Shown here: positions 30,523 through 39,512 of the stretch, one piece after another
Layout of the letters: the number at the start of each line of letters is the position of its first letter
Position numbering within the stretch: position 1 is the stretch's first letter
Assembly (NCBI GenBank): GCA_023388495.1
Contig: JAEWGC010000039.1
Span: 162,241 to 226,240 of the forward strand
Length of the DNA: 64,000 nt
Direction of reading: 5' to 3'
Source of the DNA: Bacillota bacterium
GTDB lineage: Bacteria > Bacillota > Clostridia > Tissierellales > Tissierellaceae
Notes under the pieces: model-generated
Told to the model about the DNA's origin: nothing
Database searches by the model: none
What the model saw: only the letters and a program-made list of their open reading frames with translations
Position numbers and translations under genes: made by a program

Positions 30523-30525
30523 TAG

Positions 30526-31587
30526 ATGAGTTATCCCAAGATGACAATTAATTTAGAAACTATAAAAAACAATGTAAAGACAGTAGTTAAACTATGCAAT
30601 GACCGAGGGATAAAAGTAGCAGGAGTAACTAAAGTCTTTTGCGGAAATCCAGCAATTGCTAAGGCATATATAGATGGTGGGGTATCTTATCTAGCTGATT
30701 CTAGAATCGAAAATCTAATAAAACTAAAGGATTTGAGTTTGCCTAAAATAATGCTTAGATTGCCTATGAAATCTGAGGCAGAGAAAATAGTAGATTATGC
30801 CGATATTTCACTTAACTCAGAGCTAACTACAATAAGAGCAATATCAGAAGCAGCCTTAAATAAAGGGAAAGTTCACAAGATTATTTTGATGGTAGATTTG
30901 GGAGATTTAAGAGAAGGATTCTACGAAGAGGAAGATTTATTAGATGCAGTTGAAAAGATAGTTGAATTAAAGGGAGTTAAAATTATAGGTTTAGGCACAA
31001 ATCTAACATGTTATGGTGGCGTAATACCAACTAAAGAGATTTTAGATAGACTTGGAAGACTAGGGAATGAAATAGAAGAAAAATATAATATAGAATTAGA
31101 GATACTATCTGGAGGAAACTCAAGTACAGTGCATCTATTGGAGAATCATGAAATTGATAGATTAAGTAATTTGAGATTAGGAGAGTCTCTAGTTCTTGGA
31201 ACAGAATCATCATATGGAGAGCAAATAGAAGGCACAAGAAATGATGCTTTTAAACTTCAAGTGGAAGTTATTGAAGTAAAAGAAAAACCTTCACTACCTA
31301 CTGGGAAAATAGGTAGAGATGCCTTTGGAAATATACCAACCTTCACAGATAGGGGAGTTCGTAAAAGAATTCTCTGTGCAGTAGGGAAGCAAGATGTTGA
31401 TTTTGGGACTATGCATCCGATGGATGAAGATATAATAATCCTAGGGGGTAGCTCGGATCATCTTATATTAGATGGATCAGATAGTAAGATAGACTATAAA
31501 GTAGGAGATATAATCGAATTTAGATTGTCCTATGTTAGTATGCTAAGGGGAATGACATCTGAATATATTGAAAAAGAATTAATATAA
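30526..31587 (+). CDS. orr: Ornithine racemase
   Basis: A 353-residue PLP enzyme of the alanine racemase N-domain family (fold III), in which Lys36 (AGVTKVFCG) should carry PLP. Orr converts L-ornithine to D-ornithine, the substrate of the aminomutase, so it acts first in the pathway though last in the operon. Relation to the characterised C. sticklandii Orr is inferred from fold plus operon position; a specificity for another amino acid cannot be excluded. A strong terminator follows. Confidence 0.9.
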   Translation: MSYPKMTINLETIKNNVKTVVKLCNDRGIKVAGVTKVFCGNPAIAKAYIDGGVSYLADSRIENLIKLKDLSLPKIMLRLPMKSEAEKIVDYADISLNSELTTIRAISEAALNKGKVHKIILMVDLGDLREGFYEEEDLLDAVEKIVELKGVKIIGLGTNLTCYGGVIPTKEILDRLGRLGNEIEEKYNIELEILSGGNSSTVHLLENHEIDRLSNLRLGESLVLGTESSYGEQIEGTRNDAFKLQVEVIEVKEKPSLPTGKIGRDAFGNIPTFTDRGVRKRILCAVGKQDVDFGTMHPMDEDIIILGGSSDHLILDGSDSKIDYKVGDIIEFRLSYVSMLRGMTSEYIEKELI

Positions 31588-31593
31588 TAAAAT

Positions 31594-31646
31594 AAAAAAA
31601 TAAGTTCAGTTTTGAAACAAACATCAAAAACTGAACTTATTTTTTT
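31594..31646 (+). terminator. Rho-independent terminator of the ornithine operon
   Basis: A perfect 20-base stem (31594-31613 with 31627-31646), A-run on one side and T-run on the other, encloses a 13-base loop. It works in either direction and separates the ornithine operon from the IclR module. Confidence 0.93.
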
Positions 31647-31701
31647 ATTTCGAAAAAGAATAAGAAATATTTGAAATATTTTAAAAATTTTTTCGAAAAA
31701 A

Positions 31702-31730
31702 GAAGGATTTTTTAAATTTATGTAGAATAT
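31702..31730 (+). promoter_or_regulatory. Sigma-H type promoter of the IclR module
   Basis: GAAGGATTT (31702-31710) and GTAGAATAT (31722-31730), 11 bases apart, fit the sigma-H consensus fully. The flanking A/T tract and spacing closely mirror the promoter before mraZ at 2341. The IclR start is 63 bases downstream. Confidence 0.65.
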
Positions 31731-31793
31731 TATATATAATGTCAATTAGATAAACATATGTCAGTATAATGGACAAAACTTAAGGAGGATAAA

Positions 31794-32549
31794 ATGAAAG
31801 ATAATTATTCATCAATAGATAAAGCATTCATGATTTTAGAAAGTTTAACAACTTTACCTTATGAAAAATCGGCATTAGAGATAAGTGAAGAAGTAAAAAT
31901 GAATAGGAGTACAGTCCATAGAATTTTGAATATTTTAATAGATAATAAAGTAGTACATCAAAGTCCGAATTCTAAAAAGTATTCCATAGGACCTAGAGCA
32001 TATCAAATTGGAACTACTTATATGTATAATCAAACTAATATGGAACAAATAAAGATGATATTAGAGAATTTGGCTAAAGAAATAAAGCAATCCGTTGGAT
32101 ATGCCATTTCATTTGAAGATAGAATACTAAGTTTATTTGAATTAGAAAGCTATCAACCAGTTCAGATAGGCTTTAAGGTTGGAACTTATTATCCAATACA
32201 TTGTGGTGCTTATGGAAAATGTATAATGGCATATTATGAACCCTATGAGAAATTAGAAGAAATCGTTTATTCAAGTAATTTGGAACAAAAGGGGCCAAAT
32301 ACTATAACGGATCCAAAGCGACTATTAGAAGAATATTCAACTATTAGAGAACAAGGATTTGCATTAAGTGATGAAGAGAATATGAAGGGGTTGGTTGGTA
32401 TAGGTGTTCCAGTTAGAAATTTTAGCAATAAAGTTATAGCATGCATTGCAGTTAAATATATAAAAGGTAATATAAGTGATGTAGAAAGAAATGTCATAAT
32501 AGAAAGGCTAAAAGTTTATGCAGATAAAATAAGTAAATTAAATATATAG
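31794..32549 (+). CDS. IclR-family transcriptional regulator
   Basis: A 251-residue regulator with an N-terminal winged helix-turn-helix (SALEISEEVKMNRSTVHRILNILID, about residues 23-50) and a C-terminal IclR effector domain (about 80-250; YPIHCGAYGKCIMAY and GVGIPVRNFSN-like blocks). It is the first gene before the permease and hydrolases and probably controls them and itself, sensing a small organic acid or amino acid derivative. The ligand cannot be read from the sequence. Confidence 0.9.
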   Translation: MKDNYSSIDKAFMILESLTTLPYEKSALEISEEVKMNRSTVHRILNILIDNKVVHQSPNSKKYSIGPRAYQIGTTYMYNQTNMEQIKMILENLAKEIKQSVGYAISFEDRILSLFELESYQPVQIGFKVGTYYPIHCGAYGKCIMAYYEPYEKLEEIVYSSNLEQKGPNTITDPKRLLEEYSTIREQGFALSDEENMKGLVGIGVPVRNFSNKVIACIAVKYIKGNISDVERNVIIERLKVYADKISKLNI

Positions 32550-32628
32550 AGGAGGGAGGAAAGCAAATCAGCATTATCTTATTGAATTGTAGTAAAAAAT
32601 ATTATTTTAGAAATGAGGGGGATTTATT

Positions 32629-34038
32629 ATGGTAGAAAGTGCAAAGAGGAAGAGGTTTAAAGTGCCGCACACTTATGTAATTCTTTTTTCAGTAATCATC
32701 ATTATGTCAATATTGACATATGTAATCCCAGCTGGTGAATTTGACAGAGTAAAGGACCCGAATACAGGAAGAACTGTTGTAGATTCAAGTTCTTTTCATA
32801 ATGTTGAGCAAAATCCAATCAAGCCTTTCGATTTAGTTAAAGCTGTACCGAAAGGAATGGAAGCAGCATCGCAAATAATATTTTTTATATTTATAGTAGG
32901 AGGAGCTTTTCAAATAATAACTGCAACAGGAACTATAGAGGCCGGTATAGGAAGTTTGGCCAAAAAATTAGATGGTAAAGAAAATCTAATGATCCCTATA
33001 TTTATGCTTATATTTGGACTAGGTGGAGCAACTTTTGGAATGGCTGAAGAGACCATAGTATTCGTACCGATTGGTATAGCCCTAGCTAGAGCCTTAGGAT
33101 TTGATGCCATCACAGGAACGGCGATGATAACTTTGGGAGCAGCTTGTGGATTTAACTCAGGATTTATGAATCCATTTACTATAGGAGTGGCTCAAGGTAT
33201 ATCCGAGTTACCATTATTCTCTGGAATTGTTATGAGGCTAATTATATTTGTAGTGTTACTTATAATTGCTGCCATATACCTTATTAGATATGCAGAAAAA
33301 GTTAAGAACGATCCTACCAAAAGTATAGTATCCCAATTAGAAGTAGAGGAAAAAGATAAAAAAATAGATTTATCTAGTGTGCCACCTATGGATATAAAAC
33401 ACAAAATTATACTGTTAATAGTTATATTGGGGTTTGCAGTTATAATTACAGGTGTGTTTAATTATGATTGGTATATAGTTGAAATTGGATCTACATTCTT
33501 AACTATTGGTATCATTAGTGGGTTAATAGGAGGATTGGGACCTAGTAAAATTGCAGGAGAATTTGTTGTAGGTGCAAAGTCTATAGCTTTTGGAGCTTTA
33601 GTAGTAGGGGTTGCACGTGGTATTTTAATCGTTATGACTGATGGTTTAATTATTGATAGTATAGTATATGGTTTAGCGAATACTATTAAAATGTTACCTA
33701 AATCATTATCTGTTATTGGTATGTATTTAGTTCAAGTAGTAATTAACTTCTTTATTCCATCAGGTAGTGGTCAAGCAGCAGCTACTATGCCTATTATGAT
33801 TCCTTTAGCAGATATATTAGGTATTACAAGGCAAACTGCAGTTATGGCATTCCAATTTGGTGATGGTTTTACTAACTCAATAATTCCCACATCTGCTGCG
33901 TTGATGGGATATTTATCTATGGGTAATATTCCATATGAAAAATGGTTTAAGTTCATATGGCCTTTAATGTTAATCTGGATTGGTACTGGTATGGTATTTC
34001 TAATAATAGCCAATGCCATAGCCTATGGACCGTTTTAG
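32629..34038 (+). CDS. YfcC-family (ion transporter superfamily) permease
   Basis: A 469-residue protein with about 12 membrane segments, starting KRKRFKVPHTYVILFSVIIIMS with the TYVIPAGEFDR loop typical of YfcC/C4-dicarboxylate-carrier-like proteins. Inverted-repeat re-entrant signatures GAACGFNSGFMNPFTIGVAQ and NFFIPSGSGQAAATMPIM are present. Members are proposed to carry amino acids, peptides or dicarboxylates. The flanking N-acyl amino acid hydrolases suggest an amino acid derivative as substrate (inference). Confidence 0.86.
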   Translation: MVESAKRKRFKVPHTYVILFSVIIIMSILTYVIPAGEFDRVKDPNTGRTVVDSSSFHNVEQNPIKPFDLVKAVPKGMEAASQIIFFIFIVGGAFQIITATGTIEAGIGSLAKKLDGKENLMIPIFMLIFGLGGATFGMAEETIVFVPIGIALARALGFDAITGTAMITLGAACGFNSGFMNPFTIGVAQGISELPLFSGIVMRLIIFVVLLIIAAIYLIRYAEKVKNDPTKSIVSQLEVEEKDKKIDLSSVPPMDIKHKIILLIVILGFAVIITGVFNYDWYIVEIGSTFLTIGIISGLIGGLGPSKIAGEFVVGAKSIAFGALVVGVARGILIVMTDGLIIDSIVYGLANTIKMLPKSLSVIGMYLVQVVINFFIPSGSGQAAATMPIMIPLADILGITRQTAVMAFQFGDGFTNSIIPTSAALMGYLSMGNIPYEKWFKFIWPLMLIWIGTGMVFLIIANAIAYGPF

Positions 34039-34061
34039 CGTAAAGATTGGAGGTACTAATA

Positions 34062-35252
34062 TTGATAGATTATAGTAAATATTTTTCACAGGAAGAAGTA
34101 GTAAAACTAACTCAGGAATTAGTAAGAATACCTAGTCATAAAGATGTGGAAAATCGTGAAAAAGAAGTTGCAGAATATATTTATAAATTTTGTAAAGAAA
34201 ATGGTTTAGAAGTAGAGTATCAAGAAGTAGATTGCCCTAGAAAGAATGTTATAGTTTATCTAAAGGGTGACGGAACTGGTAAAACTCTTATGCTCAATGG
34301 ACATATGGATACGGTACCGCCCTATAATATGATAATAGACCCTTATGGAGGAGAAGTAAAAGATGGATTTGTCTGGGGTAGAGGAACTTCAGATATGAAA
34401 GGCCCTATAGCCTCTATGCTTATAGCTATGTTGGCAATTAAAAGGGCTAAAAGGAATATGAAAGGTAATATAATTTTCACAGGGGTCTTAGGGGAAGAAG
34501 AGCAAAGTGAGGGTGCAGAAGCATTAGTAAAATCAAATATTAGCGCCGATGGAGCTATAGTCGGAGAGCCCTCTAATTATGAATATGCAATTGGTCATAG
34601 AGGATTAGAATGGATTGAGATAAAAGTTAAGGGGAAGGCGGCTCATGGAGGAGTACCTCATTTAGGTATAAATGCAATTTCTAAGGCAGCAAAGCTAATT
34701 TTAAAAATTGAAGAAAATCTAATGCCGAAATTAGCAGAAAGAAATAATGAATATATGGGACCTTCAGTAATGAATTTTGGAAGAATTGAAGGGGGGAGTC
34801 AACCAAGTACAGTAGCAGATTGGTGTTCTATTAAGATCGATAGAAGATATATTCCTGGAGAAAGCGTTGAATCTGTATTTAAAGAACTTGAAGAAATAGT
34901 TATGGAATTAAAAAAAGAAGATCCTGATTTTGATGCGGAAATAATTAGGATGGATAACAACTTTTTAACCTTAGATCATCTATATTTAATGACACCCCCA
35001 GAAGATCCTATAGTAATTGCAACTAAGAATGCTTTAAGTCATGTAATTAATCATGAACCACAAATAACTAGAAGAAGAGGATGGACAGATGCAGCTTTAT
35101 TATCCAATTTTGGAAATATTCCAACTGTAATTACAGGACCAGGAGATATAGCCTATTCTCATACAAAGGATGAAAGAGTTTCTATTAAACATCTAGTAGA
35201 CTATGTAGACATCTATTGTAAAATTGCTGAGGAGTTCTGTGAAATACAATGA
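34062..35252 (+). CDS. M20-family metallohydrolase (ArgE/DapE/YgeY-like)
   Basis: A 396-residue M20 peptidase. The di-zinc ligands are seen in NGHMDTVP, GRGTSDMKGP and GVLGEEEQSEGA (with the catalytic glutamate), and a lid domain contains HGGVPHLGINA. Relatives are acetylornithine deacetylase, succinyl-diaminopimelate desuccinylase and the YgeY-like hydrolases. The frame opens earlier, but the TTG at 34062 sits 8 bases behind ggagg (34049-34053) and is preferred. Probably hydrolyses an N-acyl or peptide bond of the imported compound. Confidence 0.86.
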   Translation: MIDYSKYFSQEEVVKLTQELVRIPSHKDVENREKEVAEYIYKFCKENGLEVEYQEVDCPRKNVIVYLKGDGTGKTLMLNGHMDTVPPYNMIIDPYGGEVKDGFVWGRGTSDMKGPIASMLIAMLAIKRAKRNMKGNIIFTGVLGEEEQSEGAEALVKSNISADGAIVGEPSNYEYAIGHRGLEWIEIKVKGKAAHGGVPHLGINAISKAAKLILKIEENLMPKLAERNNEYMGPSVMNFGRIEGGSQPSTVADWCSIKIDRRYIPGESVESVFKELEEIVMELKKEDPDFDAEIIRMDNNFLTLDHLYLMTPPEDPIVIATKNALSHVINHEPQITRRRGWTDAALLSNFGNIPTVITGPGDIAYSHTKDERVSIKHLVDYVDIYCKIAEEFCEIQ

Positions 35253-35260
35253 TTTGCAAA

Positions 35261-35294
35261 TATTATAGGCAGAATTAATCTTCTGCCTATAATA
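35261..35294 (+). other. Intercistronic hairpin
   Basis: A perfect 14-base stem (tattataggcagaa with ttctgcctataata) around ttaatc lies in the 62-base gap before the CoA-transferase gene. No T-run follows, so it looks like an mRNA stability or processing element rather than a terminator. Confidence 0.55.
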
Positions 35295-35314
35295 TATTAG
35301 GGGGCTAGTGAATT

Positions 35315-36814
35315 ATGAAAGATAGAATAAAAGGTAATCATCTAATAGAAAAGATTGTAAATCCTGAGGAAGCTTCCCGTCTTATAAAGAATGGAATGAC
35401 CATAGGAACCAGTGGTTTTACACCCTCAGGCTATCCAAAGGAGGTTCCTTTGGCTTTATCTAGAAGATTAGATAAATATGGAGAAAAACTATCTATAACT
35501 CTAATAACTGGGGCTTCTGTAGGAGAAGAGTTAGATGGAGAGTTTGCTAAGAGAGGAATAATAACTAAGAGAATACCTTATCAGACCAATGATCATTGTA
35601 GAAATAGTATAAATAATGGAGATATTGATTTTATTGATATTCATTTGAGCCAATTATCTCAATACATTAATTATGGGTTTTTAGGTAAAATGGATTTAGG
35701 TATAGTAGAAGCTATTGAAATTTCAGAAGAAGGATATATTATTCCTTCTACTTCTGTGGGAATTACTCCTACTATAATCGATAAAGCAGAAGAGCTAATA
35801 GTAGAAATAAATACTAGTCAGCCTAAAGAATTAAAGGGTATTCACGATATATATAAGGTGAATAATCCACCTAACAGAGAACATATACCTATTTTAAAAG
35901 CTTCCGATAGAATTGGGATGAATTTTATTCCATTAAACATAAGTAAGGTAAAGGCTATAGTCATTACTGATAAAAAAGATGATGTCAGACCTTTTGCAAC
36001 TATAAGTGAAAATAATTTAAAAATGGCAGAATTGTTGATAGGGTTTATAGATGAAGAGATCAGAAAAAAGAGATTACCTAAAGAATTATTGCCTATACAA
36101 TCAGGAGTAGGCTCTGTTGCTAATGCTGTATTATCAGGATTTAAAAACACAGATTTTGAAAACTTAAACTTTTACACAGAGGTTATTCAGGATTCAATGT
36201 TAGATCTAATTGATTGTGGTAAAGTTAATATAGCTTCTGGTACAGCCATAACACCTTCACCAAAGGGACTGGAAAAGTTCTATAGAGATATAGATAAATA
36301 TAAGGAGAAAATCGTTCTCCGTCCACAAGAGATAAGTAATAATCCCGAAGTAATTAGAAGATTAGGAGTAATAGCTTTAAATACAGCAATTGAAGCTGAT
36401 ATATATGGTAATGTGAACTCAACACATATAATGGGAAAGAAAATAATGAATGGAATAGGCGGCTCAGGAGATTTTGCTCGAAACTCTTATATATCTATTT
36501 TCTTTACTGAATCTACAGCAAAAAATGGGAATATTTCTTCTATTGTTCCCTTTGTTTCTCATGTTGATCACACTGAACATGATGTAGATATTATAATAAC
36601 CGAAGAGGGATTAGCTGACTTAAGAGGGTTATCTCCAAAGGAAAGAGCTTTATCTATAATAAACAATTGTAGCAACCGATATTATAGACCTATGCTTATG
36701 GATTATTATAAGATGATTACAAATAAAAGTATTTCTCATACGCCACAAATTCTCAGAAACGCTTTTTCTTGGCATGAAAAGTTTGAGTTAGAAGGTACGA
36801 TGAGAATATTTTAG
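35315..36814 (+). CDS. Acetyl-CoA hydrolase/CoA-transferase family protein
   Basis: A 499-residue class I CoA-transferase of the Ach1/Cat1 type. The catalytic glutamate is probably Glu289 in FYTEVIQDSMLDLI, and the oxyanion/GGSGDF block is present (NGIGGSGDFARNS). Members exchange CoA between acetyl-CoA and short acids such as succinate, butyrate or 4-hydroxybutyrate. Here it could activate an acid set free by the neighbouring deacylases, or make acetate from acetyl-CoA. The acid partner is not readable. Confidence 0.86.
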   Translation: MKDRIKGNHLIEKIVNPEEASRLIKNGMTIGTSGFTPSGYPKEVPLALSRRLDKYGEKLSITLITGASVGEELDGEFAKRGIITKRIPYQTNDHCRNSINNGDIDFIDIHLSQLSQYINYGFLGKMDLGIVEAIEISEEGYIIPSTSVGITPTIIDKAEELIVEINTSQPKELKGIHDIYKVNNPPNREHIPILKASDRIGMNFIPLNISKVKAIVITDKKDDVRPFATISENNLKMAELLIGFIDEEIRKKRLPKELLPIQSGVGSVANAVLSGFKNTDFENLNFYTEVIQDSMLDLIDCGKVNIASGTAITPSPKGLEKFYRDIDKYKEKIVLRPQEISNNPEVIRRLGVIALNTAIEADIYGNVNSTHIMGKKIMNGIGGSGDFARNSYISIFFTESTAKNGNISSIVPFVSHVDHTEHDVDIIITEEGLADLRGLSPKERALSIINNCSNRYYRPMLMDYYKMITNKSISHTPQILRNAFSWHEKFELEGTMRIF

Positions 36815-36835
36815 TAAGTAATAGGGGGAGAGTAT

Positions 36836-38218
36836 ATGTATGATCTAATTATTAAAAATGGTTCATTAGTAAATTTTGAGGAAAATAAATTAATTGTTAT
36901 GGATATAGGTATAAAAGAAAATAAAATTGTAGCTATAGAAAAATGTCTTGATAATAGTAAAAAGATAATAGATGCGAAAGATAAAATAGTGTCACCTGGA
37001 TTTGTTGACCTTCATATGCATGAAGAGATAATTGGTAATAGTTCAGGTGGAGATGATTATGATATTTCTAACAAAATGCTTAAGATGGGGGTTACGACTT
37101 GCGTAGGTGGAAATTGTGGTAATAATAGACAGACAGTAGAAGAGTTCTTCGACTTTATAGATAAAAATGGCTCTCCCGTAAATTATATGCTTTTTACTGG
37201 TCATAATTTTTATAGAAATCAACTAGATATAGATAGATATAGAGAGGCCACAGAAGAAGAGATACAATTAATGTCAGACTTTATAATAGAAGATATAGAA
37301 AAAAATGGAGCTATAGGATTATCCTTCGGCATAGAGTATTCTCCAGGAGTATCTTTTCATGAGATTTTAGAACTTTGTAACAGTATAAAAAAATATGATG
37401 TTTTACTATCGGCACACTACAGAGCAGATGCAGGAAAAGGTATAGAATCAGTAAAAGAGTTAATAAGGATTTCAGAACTAACAGGTCTGCCAATGCAGAT
37501 TTCTCATATAGGAAGCTGTACTGCAATGGGGCAGATGAGAGAATCCTTAGATATTATAAAAGAGGCTATAGCTAGAGGTACGGATATAAAAGTTGATTGT
37601 TATCCGTATGACGCTTTTAGTACCTATATAGGAAGTTCAGTTTTTGATGATGGTTGTTTTGAAAACTGGAATAAGAGTTATGATTCAATACTCCTAACAG
37701 AAGAACCATATAAAAATGTAAGATGTGATGAAGAAATATTTAATAAAGTTAGAAGGGAATATCCAAAAATGTTGGCAGTTGCCTTTGTAATGAATGAAGA
37801 TGAAATAATAGAGGCTTTAAAGGAATCCTTTGTTTATGTGGCTAGTGATGGTATATTGAATAAAGGACAAGGACATCCAAGAGCTTCCGGGACATTCCCC
37901 AAAGTGATTGGAAGATATGTAAGAGAAGAAAGCAAACTAGAACTTATGGATCAATTGAAGAAAATGACAAAGTTACCTGCTGAAAGATTGAAACTTAAGG
38001 AAAAAGGTGAACTTAAAGTGGGAATGGATGCAGATATTGTTATTTTCGATTATGATAAAATCATAGATTGTGCAACTTTCAGTGATCAAACAAGGGAGCC
38101 ATTAGGAATAGAATATGTTCTAATTTCTGGCAAAATAGCCTTAGAGAAAGGTAAGATAGTAGAAAACAGACTTGGTAAAGCTATTAAAAGGATTCAAAAT
38201 AAATCTAGGGGGGATTAA
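36836..38218 (+). CDS. N-acyl-D-amino acid deacylase-like amidohydrolase
   Basis: A 460-residue amidohydrolase with the metal HxH at His60/His62 (GFVDLHMHEE), further histidines in LSAHYRAD and QISHIGSC, a conserved cysteine in TTCVGGNCG, and the aspartate in ASDG with the HPRASGTFPKVIGRYV block. These are landmarks of D-aminoacylases, which cut N-acyl-D-amino acids to a fatty or short acid and the D-amino acid. The HMHEE variant of the usual HTHDD is notable. A dihydroorotase/hydantoinase-like substrate cannot be excluded. Confidence 0.82.
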   Translation: MYDLIIKNGSLVNFEENKLIVMDIGIKENKIVAIEKCLDNSKKIIDAKDKIVSPGFVDLHMHEEIIGNSSGGDDYDISNKMLKMGVTTCVGGNCGNNRQTVEEFFDFIDKNGSPVNYMLFTGHNFYRNQLDIDRYREATEEEIQLMSDFIIEDIEKNGAIGLSFGIEYSPGVSFHEILELCNSIKKYDVLLSAHYRADAGKGIESVKELIRISELTGLPMQISHIGSCTAMGQMRESLDIIKEAIARGTDIKVDCYPYDAFSTYIGSSVFDDGCFENWNKSYDSILLTEEPYKNVRCDEEIFNKVRREYPKMLAVAFVMNEDEIIEALKESFVYVASDGILNKGQGHPRASGTFPKVIGRYVREESKLELMDQLKKMTKLPAERLKLKEKGELKVGMDADIVIFDYDKIIDCATFSDQTREPLGIEYVLISGKIALEKGKIVENRLGKAIKRIQNKSRGD

Positions 38219-38219
38219 T

Positions 38220-39386
38220 ATGTTGGCAGCGATAAATAATATAACTAGCAATATATTAGATGATTTAAAAGAATTAAATCAATATATCTACAATAATCCA
38301 GAACTAGGATATGAGGAGTTCAAATCTTCTAAAGCTCATATAGATGTATTGAAAAAATATGGATTTCATGTAGAAGAACGATATCTAGGAATAAAAACAG
38401 CATTTAAAGCTTATTATGAAAGTGAAATCCAAGGGCCCACCATATGTTATTTAGCAGAATATGATGCTTTACCAGGAATAGGACATGGGTGTGGACATAA
38501 TTTACTTGGTACTACTAACACTGGAGCAGCTATAGTATTGAAACATTTATTAGATGAGATTGGAGGAAAGGTAGTAGTTCTTGGAACTCCAGCGGAAGAA
38601 ACTAGTGGTGCCAAGGTTATTATGGTAGAAAAAGGTGCTTTTAAGGATATTGATATAGCTATGTTAGCACATCCAGCACCAGAATATAACAAAAGCGGTA
38701 CATCTTTAGCCCTTGAGCCAATCCAATTTACATTTAAAGGTAAAGTATCTCATGCTGCCTCAGATCCTGAAAAAGGGATTAATGCATTAGATGCAGTTAT
38801 AATGACATTTAATAGCATAAATGCCCTAAGAGAACATATATTACCTTCAGCTAGAATGCATGGAGTTATAACTGATGGTGGTAAAGCTGCTAATATAGTT
38901 CCAGATCTAGCTACTGCCCAATTTTATGTAAGAGCTAGCACCAAAGCTTATTTACAAGAATTAACTGAAAAAGTTAAAAATTGTGCTAGAGGGGCTGCAT
39001 TAGCTACTGGTACTACACTAGAAATATCTAATTATGAATTTATATATGATGATTTAGTGACTAATGAAAGTTTATCAAATGTATTTATTGAAAATTTAAA
39101 AATACAAGGAGTAGAAAATCCTGATAAAGTAAAATTATCCTTTGGATCTTTAGATATGGGAAATGTAAGTCATGTTTGTCCTTCGATCCATCCATACTTT
39201 GGTATATATGGAGATGAAAGTATAGCAGCACATACAGAGGAATTTAGAGACGCTACCTTAACAGAAAAGGCATATGAAAATATGGTTATTACAATTAATG
39301 CTTTAGTAAAAACAGGAGTTGAAGTTATTAAAGATAATGACTTACTGAATAAAATTAAACAAGAATTTTACGATTATAAGAAATAA
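38220..39386 (+). CDS. M20D-family amidohydrolase (AbgB/PM20D2-like)
   Basis: A 388-residue M20 metalloenzyme of the subfamily that includes p-aminobenzoyl-glutamate hydrolase AbgB and PM20D2: YLAEYDALPGIGHGCGHNL with the metal-binding cysteine and histidine, GTPAEETSGAK with the catalytic glutamate, and the dimerisation domain from HAASDPEKGINALDA. It probably cleaves an amide of an amino acid conjugate. The ATG at 38220 follows aggggggatta and overlaps no coding part of its neighbour; the open frame reaches back to 38172 inside it. It is the last gene of the IclR module. Confidence 0.86.
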   Translation: MLAAINNITSNILDDLKELNQYIYNNPELGYEEFKSSKAHIDVLKKYGFHVEERYLGIKTAFKAYYESEIQGPTICYLAEYDALPGIGHGCGHNLLGTTNTGAAIVLKHLLDEIGGKVVVLGTPAEETSGAKVIMVEKGAFKDIDIAMLAHPAPEYNKSGTSLALEPIQFTFKGKVSHAASDPEKGINALDAVIMTFNSINALREHILPSARMHGVITDGGKAANIVPDLATAQFYVRASTKAYLQELTEKVKNCARGAALATGTTLEISNYEFIYDDLVTNESLSNVFIENLKIQGVENPDKVKLSFGSLDMGNVSHVCPSIHPYFGIYGDESIAAHTEEFRDATLTEKAYENMVITINALVKTGVEVIKDNDLLNKIKQEFYDYKK

Positions 39387-39437
39387 AAAACGAATTCACT
39401 TTTTGGAAGCAAATACCAAAGGGTGAATTCGTTTTTT
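39385..39437 (+). terminator. Rho-independent terminator of the IclR module
   Basis: aaaaaacgaattcac with gtgaattcgtttttt, extended inwards by tttttgg/ccaaagg, forms a long stem (39385-39406 with 39416-39437) ending in six T. It closes the operon. Confidence 0.92.
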
Positions 39438-39512
39438 ATTTTAAAAATTTGATTAATTTTGTTATCTGATATATTATAATAAACATATAACTAAAATTAA
39501 TTAGGTGATAAT

